Below, one piece after another: positions 23,290-35,782 of a stretch of 64,000 bases of DNA. The position numbers and the translations under genes were made by a program. Numbering within the stretch: the first letter of the stretch is position 1; each line of letters begins with the position of its first letter. The notes beneath the pieces were generated by a model. It was not told the DNA's origin. It made no database searches and saw nothing but the letters and a program-made list of their open reading frames with translations. Origin of the DNA: Piromyces finnis (Eukaryota > Neocallimastigomycota > Neocallimastigomycetes > Neocallimastigales > Neocallimastigaceae); the NCBI GenBank assembly GCA_002104945.1, contig MCFH01000032.1, positions 496,001 through 560,000 of the forward strand, given 5' to 3'.

Positions 23290-25379
23290 AGAATAAATTA
23301 TATCTCAACCTAAAAGGTAAGAAAGAAAATTTTTTTATCTGTCTATCAAATATATTTAATGACATATTCATGATAAGAAAAAATATGAAAATGAAAATAC
23401 ACAAATGATAACATCAAAGCTATAAAAATAAATATGAAAAAATAGCAATCTACCTCTTTTATAGTCAACTTCTTTTTTAAAATAAAAAAAAAAAAAGATA
23501 ATTTACAATTTATATTCATCAAGTAATTTATTTATTTTATTAATTATTCATTCACTTATTAATGAAAATGATTCAATGAAATATTCAATATATTAAATTT
23601 TAAACAATAATATATTTTTATATATTATTAATAAATTTTAATAATTATATTAAATTTTGTTACAGAAAATTAAAATAACAAAAAAAATTAATTAAAAACA
23701 AAAAAGATTGAAATTTTATTTTATATATAATTTTATATATAATTTTATATATCATTCACATTTATTATGAATCAAATTGAAATATATTAGAAAAATTAAT
23801 ATTGAATTAATCCACATTTCTTTCTGTTTTTTTTTTTTTTATATTGATCTCATCAAAAGTTAAAGAAAAAAAATAATAGTTCACAATTACTATTGTTATA
23901 GGCGAGTAATTTTTATTTTATTATCTACATATATAAATAATATATAAAATAATCTTGGAAAATTCATTATATATTTATATATTCAGTGAAAAAATAGTAT
24001 ATATTTATTAAAAAAAATAATATTATTAATTTATCAATAGTTAAAAGTAATGTATTAAAAAAAAAAAAAGTAAACTATAAAAGCTAAAGTATTAACCATA
24101 TATAATGAAAAAAAAAAAAAAATAGACAGTAAATTTTAAATTGATTCATTTTGTGGTGAATTACATAATTTAGAATATACAATATACATAAAAGTATTAT
24201 ATTGTTTCCAATTTGTTAATATATTTGGTTATATGTTAATACATAATAGGAAAAAAAAATAATAAAAAAATGAAAATATGCTATTTTAAATCAGATTTAA
24301 ATCTAATTTAGAATAAAAACTTTTTTTTATTTTTGTTTATGCAAAGTAAAAATAAAAAAAAAAAAATTAATATAAAAATTTTAAAGTTATTTTAATTAGC
24401 TAAATTTGTATAAATTAATTAAATAATAATAATAAAGCATATATAATTTTTAAATAATATAACCATGTTTTAACCTTAATGAATATAGAATTTTTTTTGT
24501 ATATATATATTGTTTATAAAAAAAAAAAGATAAATTAAAAAGGTGTGCGTGCTAAATTTAAATTTTAAATTTAATGATTGAATTGAATACAAATATATTA
24601 AAATAAAAATAGTTAAAAAAGTTTAGAAATTTTAGCCTGCATTACATTACATTATAAATTTAAAATACAAAAAAAAAAAAAAAAAAGAAAAAAATTTTTA
24701 ACATTGAATTTCTAATAAAATAATCATTAAAAAGCTTCATTTAAATATCAGAACTAAAGAAATAGAGTTAGAATAACAAGTCAGTAGAGCTACTATATTT
24801 ATTATATTATACTAATATTATTTTTAATAGTATATAGAAGGATAGAAGGATAGAGTACTTTATAAAATATTATATAATAAAAGTATAAAATATATAATAT
24901 CATTATATATATATGTATAATATATTATTTATAATAATAATTTTACTATGATGATAAAAGTTTTTAACGTGTTTTTTATTCTATGGATATGGATATTAAT
25001 GACAAAATTTTCCTTTGTCTTTTCTTTTGATTATTATTTTATGGATATGGACATTATTATAAGGAACAACAATTTTTTTTATATGTAATTATTTTATATA
25101 GAAATATTAATTTTTTCCTTTAAAAAAAAATAATGCCAAATTTTTAGAAAAGAAAAGAGGGAATTAATATTAAAAGTATAATATATAAAATGTAAAGAGA
25201 AAAGGAGAAAATATACTTTTAATGGTTTTTTATTATTACTATTGTTGTTATTTTATTTCAGTTTTAGATTTTATTATATAAAAAAAATTAATCATGTTGT
25301 ATTAAAAGGGTAAAAAAATTTATAATTTATTTCTGTCTTTTATCAATTAGAAAACTTTTTTATTTTCTACACTTTATCA
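23290..25379. other. Gene-poor AT-rich DNA between convergent host genes
   Basis: About 2 kb with no ORF above background, many poly-A/T runs of 10-17 bases and no LTR termini I could pair. It lies between the 3' ends of the E2 locus (+) and the Asn-rich gene (-). Confidence 0.6.
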
Positions 25380-25573
25380 AAAAAAAAAAGTTTTCATTGT
25401 CAATTCATTCATAATAAATAATATCTTAGATACTACCATTATAAACAAAAAAAATATATTCTTACTTCTCTTTAGCAAAAAAAAAAGTTTTCATTGTCAA
25501 TTCATTCATAATAAATAATATCTTAGATACTACCATTATAAACAAAAAAAATATATTCTTATTTCTCTTTAGT
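25380..25573. repeat. 97-bp tandem duplication at the 3' end of the Asn-rich gene
   Basis: GTTTTCATTGTCAATTC starts at 25390 and again at 25487, and the following bases match through the ATATTCTTA block. The right-hand copy runs into the stop codon of the minus-strand gene (25559-25561), so the duplication copied its 3' end and untranslated region. Confidence 0.9.
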
Positions 25574-27733
25574 AGTTTTATTCTTTTCATTTTTACTTCT
25601 ACGATAAGTTTTAATGGTAACTAATTCAGAAATAAATAATATTTTATCATCATTTGATATAACAAAAAAGTAATAAGTATTATTTCTTCCAAGTTTTGAA
25701 TTATACAATAATGTGGTACTATCACCAATAATATAAGGTGAAGAATGAATGAAATTTGCTTTTGACCCAGTTTCAAATACACGTTTAATACGATTTTCAG
25801 AATTATAAGTTTTACTTTCATTACTACTACTATTAGAGTCCTCATTGTTTACTTCACTATCCTTTATTTTTCCCATACTTTTTTTCATGATAGAATAGTA
25901 GGAAATAAGAAGGCCATTTGAACTAAAATATTCTCTATATTTATCAATTTCATTAATACAGTTAATTTCTAAAAGAAAATTTTTACTACTTTGTTCATCT
26001 AATATTACTTCTCGTGCTTTTTTTCTTTTTGGTGTTTCGGCTAGATAAAATAATATAATCATTAATGGTAATGGAAGATATATTAATTTTTGGAATAGCC
26101 TTCTTTTCTTCAATGACACTTTTTAGCGATTGTACATATGATATATTAATATTTGATTGGTATTGGCAATTATAATTATTATATAAATTGATGGTAGATG
26201 GGATGATGGTATTAGAAGTTGAACAATTCATAGTAAGATGAATGACAAATTCATAAAATTTAATTGAGGAAAGGTCAGTTGAAAATTGCTTGGGGAAAGT
26301 GTTTACAATGGAGTTTGAATTCATAAGACTGTTACCACCACCTATCATCGGATTAAATTTATACACTTGATCTGAAAATGTATTATTTTGTGGTGAAGGT
26401 AATGAAGTAACTAGCAAGGAAGTATTTTTATTTATATGTGTATCAAATGATGGTGTATCTAAGGTAGGAGAAGGGAGAAATTGACTTGGTAATATTGATA
26501 TTTGCATACCTGAATTATTTACAGCAGTGGAGACTTGATGCATTACTACAGGAGTATTATTTTTACATTTATCAAAATTTAACATTATGGTATTATTGGA
26601 AGTAATGGTATTAGCGTTGGTATTCGTAATCACTGAAAAACCATTAAGAATATAGCCTGGTATATTATTATCTTTATGTACCTCAGATTCTATGCATGGT
26701 AAATGTTCTGGGTTTGAAAGGGAGGGATTAATGTTTATGTCAGGAATTATTGGGGATTGCATAATAGTATTTTGGGATAACACTTCTGCGGTAGTTTCAT
26801 GAGGAGGAGATGACAGTAAAATATTTTTTGTATTATTCATATTTAATAGTGGAGTTGATGATTGACTTATTATTTTATCCTTATCTGATAAATTATTATA
26901 ATAATAATCTTGAACATTATAAGAATTTAAAAATTCTGGATATTTTTTATCGTATAATTCTTGATGTGTTTGTGATCCATTGTACAAAACAAGTTCCATG
27001 ATAGCAGAAGAATAGGTATTTTCATGTTCAATATCATGGAATTCTACAAAGATATAAATTTTTTTTCTATTAGAATCATTTTTAATTTTGATTTCTTGAT
27101 AATAATTAAAAAAATCACTATTATCCTCGTTTAAATTTGAATTAGGAGACTTATAATTTATAGTAGTAGTAGTAGAATTCAATGGTATTATTTGATATAG
27201 AGGTGGATAACATTCTTCTTGAATAGAATGTTCAAATTTAAAACTTAATTTAACATTTTCAGAATTATCATTTTTTTCCCATCAGCATAAGGGACATTAT
27301 TTGTTCTATCTATATTTTCGATTTTTATATAATGTAATTTTTTAAATTCTTTTCGAATGGTATCGTTAACTTTAAGTTATTTGATTCTATCATCTGTTCT
27401 TATGCAATAATAAAATTTATAGTCCTCTTCATTCAGTGAAAATGTAAACATTTCTTTTTTACTTTCATTATTTATTAAGATTTCTATTGTTTGATTATAG
27501 AGAGCATAATCTTTTACATGTTCGATCGATATTTCAGTTGTTAATAGTCTAAAAAAGGAATATAAAGTTTTCAAATAAAAAGAAAAAATTTTATTTTTAT
27601 TCTCCTTTCTACTTATTTTCTTTTTTTTATTTGTTTGTTTCTTTACTGTTGATGTTGAATAGGTACATTGATTTTTTAATTTTCTTTTTTTCTTATTATT
27701 ATTATTATTTATATAACTTTCTTTTGTATCCAC
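25559..27733 (-). pseudogene. Unidentified Asn-rich host gene with frameshifts
   Basis: Three minus-strand open segments line up as one gene: 27733-27377 (Lys/Asn-rich start, then LLTTEISIEHV), 27290-25995 (Asn-, Ser- and Thr-rich) and 26119-25559 (basic PKRKKAREV, then FLLEINCINEIDKY). Frames change near 27295, at the run of A in GGGAAAAAAATG, and near 26010, at AAAAAG runs. A TTTTTTAG acceptor-like site at about 27552 suggests an intron in the first segment. I do not recognise the protein; the basic patch followed by an F-x-x-x-x-N-C segment is only faintly reminiscent of Mga2/Spt23-type regulators. The breaks may be real or assembly slips in homopolymers. Confidence 0.5.
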
Positions 27734-29299
27734 TCTTTTAAATAGAAATCTTGTGCTTTAAAATTTCAATACACTTTTTTTGGTAAAAATATTATAGTTG
27801 AATGACGATACTAATGAATGAATAAAATAACAATTTATTCTATATATATTATATATTATTTGAATAATTTCAATATATATTTTTAATGAAGATAATATAT
27901 ATATTTAATATAAAAGAATACTATACTATTCCAGAGTAAATTAACTTTAATAATTTGAATGATATCTTTTTTTTTTTTGAATTTTATATTTTAAATTATA
28001 AATATTTTAATTTTATTACAAACTGTTATCTCTTTAAAACTTTTTTTTATCATTTTGGATAATATTGACGTATTTCTAATAAAACATTTTAAAAAGTTTT
28101 TTTTTTGTATTAAAGTTAAAAAAAGACAATAATAAATAGGATAATTTCTAATTTTACAAGTATTATTTAATGAAACTAATATTTTTTTAGCAATATATAT
28201 TGAACATATCATGTATATTATAATATTTTTCTATCATATTAATGGTATAATTAGTAAATAGAGTTTTTAAAAATTTTATATAAAAAAAAAAAAGTCAATA
28301 AATTTATATATATATTATTCACTGGTTATAATATATTTGACTATTCTCTTTATTGTAATGAAAACAAAAGTAAATTGCTTTTAAATAATTAATGATATTT
28401 TGTTTTTTAAAATTAATAAAGTTTTATAAATTTTATATTTTATTTAAATAACTAATATATTTCAATTATATTTCCTTTTTTTTTGTGAAACAACTATGAA
28501 AATGTAAATTAATGGTTTGTCAAAAAAATAAAAAAACTTTTCTCCTCCTTCTATTTATATTATGTATTTTACAATTAATTTAATCTATTGATATTTAATA
28601 AATTATTTCCTAAAGGTAAACCTAAGAAATTACACCATCATTAAATAATTAAACCATGGAGTAACCAAAAAAAAAAATTTGATATTACAAATCTATTTTA
28701 TATTTTATAATATTAAGTATACTTAAATTTTGTTACATTTTTTGTATTACCATTATATGGAAATTAAAAAAACTTTATGAAAAGTAATACGATGAAACAT
28801 AAAAAAAATTATTGGAAAAGTAAATTGAAAAAAAAAAAAAGATTAATTCTTAAATCAATATTGAACATACCAAACACTTTTTTTTTTATTATAAATATAT
28901 AGAAAAGTAGAATTTATTTATTTTTGATAAAAAATATTAAATTTAGGTTGGTTTATAACTATTTTATAAATGTATGTAGGTAATGAATATATAAATTATA
29001 AATACTTTGAAAAGTATACTACACATAAATTACTATATATGATTATTTATTAGTATAATATATATTTTCTTATCCACTTTTTATAGTAATGTTTTTAAGT
29101 AATTTTTATAATTTAATTATAATATATTAAAGTATAATGATAATATATTTTATTTTTAATTATTAAATTTGAAAGTTTTTGATGGAAAAATTCATAATAA
29201 TCTGGCTCACACATACCTAAAAACTATAAAAGGTTTGATATATTATTTATATATTATTTATTTATTTATTATTTATTTATTATTTATTATAGAATCATT
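27734..29299. other. AT-rich intergenic DNA
   Basis: No supported gene. The open frame at 27991-28212 (minus) has no motif. The stretch ends in a TATTTATTAT-rich tract in which the copia element is inserted. Confidence 0.55.
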
Positions 29300-29506
29300 T
29301 GTTAGAATTTTAGGTTTTTAATATTTACTTTATTATGGTAATTTATTAATATTTCATTACAAAGATTTAATTAACAATTACAAGTTTGTATTTATACTAA
29401 AATTTATGGCTTATGCTCTAATACATACATTATCAATACATTACATTATATTAAATACATTTTACTAATGAATAAAGTTTATAATAAAATTTGAGATTTT
29501 CTAACA
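29300..29506 (-). repeat. 3' LTR of the copia element
   Basis: 207 bp, TGTTAGAATTTTAGG to TTTTCTAACA; it differs from the partner at about 29432 (C/T) and 29491 (T/C). Confidence 0.93.
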
Positions 29507-29713
29507 TTCCCCCTCAAACTTGATTTCATTTTGAAATTCAATGTTTGGAAGTTTGTTTTATAATATATAAAATAAAATAAAATAAAAAAATTTTTTTTTT
29601 TTTTTTTTTTTTTAGGTTTTTTTAATAGAACTTTGTCTGATTATTATTGAATGTATAGATAAGTTTAAGTAAGTATAAAGTGTAATAAAGTAAATAATGT
29701 TTTGTGCAACTTA

Positions 29714-31133
29714 TTATTTTACAAAAATTTTATCTGTAAAATTTCTAATTTTTGTAGAATTTAAATTTTTTGTGAGTGCATTAGCCAGCATATCATTTGT
29801 GTTCTTATATTCTAGCTTTACTCTTTTATTTATAATATTATCCTTGTTGAAGTAGTATTTTATTGAGATATGTTTGAGTTTTGGGTTGGCTTCTCCATTT
29901 TCAATAATTGCTTTGCTTGATTTGTTGTCCGTAAATATTGTAATGATTATTTTTTGGTTGAATAATTCCTTTATTAAGTTTCTCATCCATAAGACCTTTT
30001 TTACACATTCTGAGGTGCTAATGTATTTTGCTTCTGCAGTTGATGTAGCAACTATGGATTTTTTTTCGAAAACCAGCAGATAGGAGAGTTTCCCATAAGT
30101 ATTATATGACCAGATGTTGATTTTCTGTCTTTGGTGTCCCCCGCAAAATCTGCATCTGTATAGGCTGTAATAAAACCTTTTCCGTCGTATTTCAATTTGT
30201 AATGAATTGTGTTGTGTAAATACTTAAGGATAATAAGGACACAATGCCAATCTGATACAGTAGGATTTTCACAAGATCTAGCAGCTTTGTGTACTGCAAA
30301 AGAAATATCCGGTCTGGTGCATTTTGCAAGGTAAATGAGGATCCTAATACACTTTTATATGTTGTGGCGTCAAATTTTTCATCACGCATTTGTGGCTTGT
30401 CGATACAGCATGGAGTGTTACATCGATAAGTGTATTTAATGTTAATGATTCCAAAGTTTTGTAAAAGGTTTTCAATAAAATTTCTTTGCGAAATAAAATA
30501 AGAGTAGCTAGATTTTTCAACAGTTATGCCTAATAAGTAATGGATTTTTCCATAATTTGAAATATTAAATTTGTTTTTGATCTTATTTATTATGGATTCG
30601 ATGATGCTAATGTCGCCACAGATGATCATATCATCAACGTAAATACCAAGAATGCATATTGTATTATTGTTATGAGATTTTTTAAATATACATGGTTCTG
30701 ATTTAAGCTGGTAGAAACCTGAATTAATGAGAAAATTTGAAATGGTAAGATATCATTGTCTTCCGGATTGTCGGAGGCCATATAATGCTTTGTTGAGTAG
30801 CCAATATCCTTTATTGTAGTTATTGTCACCGGGAGGTATTGTGGCGTAGATTTCTTTATCAAGTTTAGCGTTTAGATAAGCGGCTTTAATATCCAGTTGA
30901 TAAATTTCCCATTTAAGTTTAGCAGCAGTAGAGATGATAAACTTTAAACTATCAGAATTTAATGTTGGAGAATAGGTTAAGTCAAAATCGGTCCCGTAAA
31001 CTTGAGTGAAACCTCTGGCTACGAGTCTGGCTTTATATTTGGTGATATTATTATTTTCATCCCTCTTGATGGTGAATATCCATTTTGTGGAAACTAATTT
31101 TCTTTCTTTGGGAATTTCGGGAACAAAAGTCAT
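29714..31133 (-). pseudogene. Copia reverse transcriptase and RNase H, broken
   Basis: On the minus strand: PKERKLVSTKWIFTIK, KARLVARGFTQ, LDIKAAYLNA, LNKALYGLRQSGRQ, then TGA (30753-30755) where copia RTs have Trp, then the same frame resumes to the YVDDMI catalytic motif near 30640 and to HYLLGITVE. Frame is lost near 30300; another frame continues SDWHCVLIILKYL and TDADFAGDTKDR. RNase H ends with FTDNKSSKAI and IKYYFNKDNI..LANALTKN (29986-29714). Domain order and motifs are clear; the protein cannot be made as one piece. Confidence 0.9.
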
Positions 31134-31235
31134 GATTTTATTAGAATATAAATTGTTAAGTTCTTCATTAATTGCATTGATCCAGTGTGATTTATTGGAA
31201 CACGTAGTGGCTTGTTTGTAATTAAATGGAATATC

Positions 31236-31726
31236 TTATTCATATGTATATGTAGATTCTTCTAAATTTAAAACCAGTCTTTTGTTATCATTAAACAGTG
31301 GTGAATCATATGGATGTTTTTTAGGGATATTGATGTTTGACTGTTCATTTATGTTACCTGAAATTGTTTTATTATCATTATTTGAAGCATTTGAATCATT
31401 GTCTGAATCCTTGCAGTTAGTTTTATTTTCAAAAGTTGTATTGGCATTTTCATTTGTGGCGTCGTAGTTTTTATTAATATTATTGTTGTTGTTGGGAAAA
31501 TTATTATTACAGTATTCGAATGTGGCGTTATTATTCATGAATCATTAAAATTCTTATCCATTTGTTCATTGGTGTTATCAATCCCAGTATTGAGTCTTTC
31601 AAATATATTGTAGTGGTTGATGTTTGTGTTGTAGTTTGGATGATTGCTAGTGTTATACTGGTTATTGAACGTAAAATTTCCTGGCTCCTCTTCAAGAAAA
31701 ACAGCTTCTCTTACTAAATGAATAGA
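31236..31726 (-). other. Copia linker between integrase and RT
   Basis: After a TAA at 31727-31729 the frame continues with REAVFLEE, the conserved end of the copia integrase region, followed by an Asn/Thr-rich linker partly in another frame (31538-31236). It holds no catalytic motif. Confidence 0.6.
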
Positions 31727-33175
31727 TTAATCACTTGTATCCATAATTATATAACAATTTGTGTCGAATTTTATTCCCAAGAATATGCCTTTTTGTGAAT
31801 TAGTTTCAAATTTAGACGCTTTATTTTGAATCTTGTTGTAGTAGGATACACAGCCAAATACTTTGATTTTATCAATTTTTACTGTTTTATTGTAGAAAAT
31901 TTCATTTGATATTAAATTTGAGATTCCCTTTCTTGGTGTAATGTTATACAGGTGATTTGTATAAATTACAGCATATAACCAGAAATCTAAACTAAGTTTA
32001 GCCCAAAAAATTAAGGTCTTCGCAGAGTTGATAATGGTTTGGTTGAATCTCTCGGCAATACCATTATTCTCAGGATTATACGGTGAGGAAAATATTTTCT
32101 TGATACCGACTTTTCTACAATATTTCTTTATTCTTTTGTTGTTAAATTCACGTCCGTTATCACTTTTGAAAAATTTAATATTATTTTCAAAGTGATTATT
32201 TATGAATTTTAAAATATTTAAAATTATGTTGGTTGCTTCGGCCTTCTCTTTGAGTAAGCAAACCCAGGATTTTCTACTAAATTCATCAATAAATGTGATG
32301 ATATATTTCATATCATCTATTGATGTGGGTTTTATAGGTCCGATGATGTCAGAGTGGATAGTTTCCAGGATATTAGATGCTTTTGGAGTAACTTTATTAT
32401 GGGGTTTTGCCTTCAATTTTGATATCTTGCAATCTAGGCATTAGTCATTTTCCTTAGTTCCGAGTTCCAAATATTTGTTTAAATCTTCCTCGTAGTAGTG
32501 ACCTAGATGACGATGCCATAAGTCTTGGTTAAAAGTTTCAGTGGAGCAAAATTGTTGATTAAGATTATTGAATTTTATCCTAATAATATTATTGCTGTCA
32601 TGTTCGTGTTTACTAATAACTTTGTCTGTATGGTCAGAAAAAATTAAGAGAACCTTACCATTTTGATTCTTTAACTGAGTATTAATACCGGCTATCGTTA
32701 GTTTTATTCCACTGATAAGATTTTTATTAACTTCATTTAAGAAAAGTACTCTTTCTAAGACTATCTCAGTTCCGTTTATGGCTCCGCGGTAAGTACCATG
32801 GCCCTCAAAAGTACAAGTAGAACCATTTGCACAGCTCATAGTAATTTTTTCGGTAATAAAGTTTTCTAAGATCCCTTTGTTGTTCGTTATATGTTCACTT
32901 GCTCCAGTATCATAAGTCCATACTGATATTGTGTAACCTTCATTTTGGTCATGTGATTTCCGAAAATTACATGAACATATTTCTTCTGTATTTTCTAATG
33001 GAAAAACGTTTTCAAGGGTTAAATCATCAAATATATTTATCGCGTGGTTGACACCTGATTGGTCAGTGTTTATGTTTGCGTAACATTTATTTTCAGGGTT
33101 AGAAATTTTTGGATCATCCATTTTTTCATTACTCTTAAATTCATTTTCAACATTATCTGCAGAAGGTCCAAACAT
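31727..33175 (-). pseudogene. Copia protease and integrase, one in-frame stop between
   Basis: Protease motif TYDTGASEHI near 32900. The GAG-pre-integrase zinc region WHRHLGH is followed by TAA (32441-32443) and, in the same frame, CLDC, so one nonsense codon splits the HHCC finger. The integrase core follows with HSDIIGP, SDNGREF and NNGIAERFNQ (D, D, E), then KVFGCVSY. Without the stop codons this would be one long frame. Confidence 0.9.
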
Positions 33176-33336
33176 TGTATTGATTTCTTCAAAGCATGGA
33201 GTACTATCCGAGGTTGTCTCGTTCTCAATATTAGAACAATATTTGTCGTCCTTTGATTTTTCTTTGGTTGAGTTTTATAATTTTCGTTAAACTTATTATT
33301 TTTCTTGGTTCTGGTTGAACGGCTGGGGTTATAATA

Positions 33337-34124
33337 GCAATCCTTGGCCAAGTGTCCCGGAATGTCACAGATAACACAGTATTTGTTTCTGTGATATTGT
33401 TTTATATTTCATCTATTTCCTTTTGAACGTTTTCCTTCTATATCCATGTAGTCATTGTTCGGATTTTTGAAGTTGCTGATGGATGGGTTATTATTTCTTC
33501 TTATGTTTCTAGGGTTAAAATTATTATTTCTTTGGTTGTAGGTTTGGTTATTGTTGTATTCCATTTGGTAGCAAATAACTGTGTATCTATCTTTTATAAT
33601 TTCATATAATGTTTCTGGTGTGTATTAGGAACTCATTAATATTTTATCCTTGAGGATATTTGGTAGAGCGTTGTACATAATTGTTATTTTTTCCATGTTT
33701 GATTTGTTCATTTGTTCATGCATGAGTTTTCGAGTAATTTAAATAATTCCATAATCTCATTTATTACATTCATGGTTTCCTTGAGGTTGGTAGCCTTGAG
33801 AGATCCTAATCTTCTTAACCACTCTCCATGGTTGGAGGTGTCATCCAACTTGCACAAGTTCTTGAGTTTCTCCATCTTCTAATATGCGGACTCACAGTTC
33901 ATAATGTACCTTTTAACAGAGTCGGTACAATTTGTAAAAATGATTATTCCTGCGAGTGTATCATTTGGTTCAAATTTGCTTGGTTCATTGAATGTTTTGT
34001 AGTTACTCTTGATGTAACCACCAAGCTGTTTGGCCTTTAAGTAGCCTTCAATTGTGCAGTACCATATATCAAAGTTAGAACTGCCTTGTAATTTATCTTT
34101 TTCATTTAATATGAATTCAGGCAT
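33337..34124 (-). pseudogene. Copia gag with CCHC zinc knuckle, broken
   Basis: Starts MPEFILNEKDKLQGSSNFDIW at 34124, the usual copia gag opening (LxGSNFxxW). The frame breaks after 33879. A CCHC knuckle CVICDIPGHLAKDC sits at 33378-33337. It would form the particle and bind element RNA; now defective. Confidence 0.85.
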
Positions 34125-34159
34125 TTTATTTTATATTTTGTAATGTTCCTTTTTGTGAG

Positions 34160-34179
34160 CCAGTTTGAGACTCTTAATC
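34160..34179 (-). promoter_or_regulatory. Copia primer binding site matching a half tRNA-Lys
   Basis: The site abuts the 5' LTR. The plus strand reads CAGTTTGAGACTCTTAATC, which matches the anticodon arm of tRNA-Lys(CUU) (loop CTCTTAA), not a tRNA 3' end. Copia and Ty5 are known to prime from the anticodon region of initiator tRNA-Met; this would be the same mode with a different tRNA. Primer identity is inferred from remembered tRNA-Lys sequences. Confidence 0.6.
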
Positions 34180-34386
34180 TGTTAGAATTTTAGGTTTTTA
34201 ATATTTACTTTATTATGGTAATTTATTAATATTTCATTACAAAGATTTAATTAACAATTACAAGTTTGTATTTATACTAAAATTTATGGCTTATGCTCTA
34301 ATACATACATTATCAATATATTACATTATATTAAATACATTTTACTAATGAATAAAGTTTATAATAAAACTTGAGATTTTCTAACA
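34180..34386 (-). repeat. 5' LTR of the copia element
   Basis: 207 bp, near-identical to 29300-29506. Confidence 0.93.
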
Positions 34387-34478
34387 TTATTTTCTACATA
34401 TAATATTTATTTATTATTTATTTATTATTTATATATTATTTATTTAATGTTTTTTATTATTAAATTCATATATATATT

Positions 34479-35099
34479 TGATATGAAATATTAAATAAAA
34501 CTCTAATTATTAATAATATTATTTTATTAATAATTACATAAAATAAATTAAAATAGTCATGTAATAACGTGACTAAAAGCAATTGAGACGTAAATAAATT
34601 CACACGATAAAATAAATTTAAGTGATAACATAAATTTATTTTATTAATTTAAATAATAAAAACATAAAATTATAACATAATTTTATGTTATGTAAATAAT
34701 TTCTTTTATTTATTTTTTTTTTTATAATATTTATATTTTATTATATTTTTATTATACTTTAATATTTTTATACTTTTTATACTAGTTATTATATATTTAT
34801 TAATTAAATAATTTCTTTTATTTATTATTTTTATTTATAATATTTATATTTTATTATATTTTTATTATACTTTAATATTTTTATACTTTTTATACTAGTT
34901 ATTATATATTTATTAATTAAACAAACAAAATATAGTTTATATTTATTAAAAGATATATAAATGTATTATTATTTCTTATAATTAATTCTTTGCTTCTTGT
35001 ATTTTCTAGCCAAAAATTTATTTAATAAAATTAATTTAAACAAAACATTATTTCATAAAGTTTCCCCCTTAAAAAAGGAAATAGAACCGAGTTATATCA
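34479..35099 (+). repeat. LTR of relic C, with internal 112-bp tandem repeat
   Basis: Starts TGATATGA and ends TTATATCA, which are near-complementary. A unit starting AAATAATTTC at 34694 recurs at 34806 and runs to TATTAATTAAA, a tandem duplication of about 112 bp. The end is fixed by the primer site that follows; the start is inferred from the termini. Confidence 0.6.
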
Positions 35100-35780
35100 T
35101 TTGGTGGAGATATCGGTTCTTTTAGAGGAGGAAGAAGTTATACAATTTTAATAAATTGTATTAGTTATTTACATAACATTTTTATTTCTACTTATAGTTA
35201 TTCATTAACTATATTATAAAAAAAAAATAAAAAATAAATTATTATTATTTAATATTGATAATTGAAGTTTCATTCTTATCAATATTGAATTTAACAAAAT
35301 CGTGTCAGCATAAGCAAGCCTTGCAACTCTCAGAAGGGGTATAGTAAGGGTGGTTTTAAGATCCTGAAGCGTGTGACGGAACTTAGATCACATGAATAGG
35401 GTGACGGAAACATAAATCATCGGATGAAAGACCCTTAGGTGTGAAGCTTATTATACACATTTTGGTCGGAAATTCAATTTGATAATAACAATATTAAATA
35501 TTTAAATTTGAAATTTTAAGAATACGTTAATAAACAAATAATTAACATACTATTAATTAATTAAAAAAAAATTTTTTTTAAACCTTAATTATTAAGAAAT
35601 TGGACTGCACAAAACTTATTGAAGCTCTTGTGAAAGAAGCCAAGGAAAGAAGAATGGCGGAACTAAATAACTTTATGTTACTACAATACCGCCTAATGAC
35701 TCTTCAAGGTATCGTCACCTTGACGGATGAAAACCATGACATAAATTCATATTTATTTATTATACATTTTATTATATATT
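35100..35780 (+). mobile_element. Relic C: primer site, structured leader and start of gag
   Basis: TTTGGTGGAGATATCGGTTC (35100-35119) is a primer site like that of A and B. Positions 35304-35475 align with the A/B leader (TCAGCATA.GCAAGCCTTG.., TGACGGAACTTAGAT, TTTGGTCGG) with paired changes in a helix. A short frame at about 35600-35782 (ATG at 35653, MAELNNFMLLQYRL) may be a gag start. The rest of the element is missing; AT-rich DNA follows at once. Confidence 0.7.
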
Positions 35781-35782
35781 AA

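Larger units (their letters stand above)
29300..34386 (-). mobile_element. Ty1/copia element, minus strand, with nonsense codons
   Basis: Two 207-bp LTRs (34180-34386 is the 5' one, 29300-29506 the 3' one), TGTTAGAA..TTCTAACA, differing at only about two positions. Flanks TCATT and TTATT are a possible 5-bp duplication with one change. Domain order on the minus strand is gag, zinc knuckle, protease, integrase, RT, RNase H, which defines copia. A polypurine tract (GAGGGGGAA on the minus strand) abuts the 3' LTR at 29507. Several in-frame stops and some frameshifts make it inactive although the LTRs are near-identical. Confidence 0.93.
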
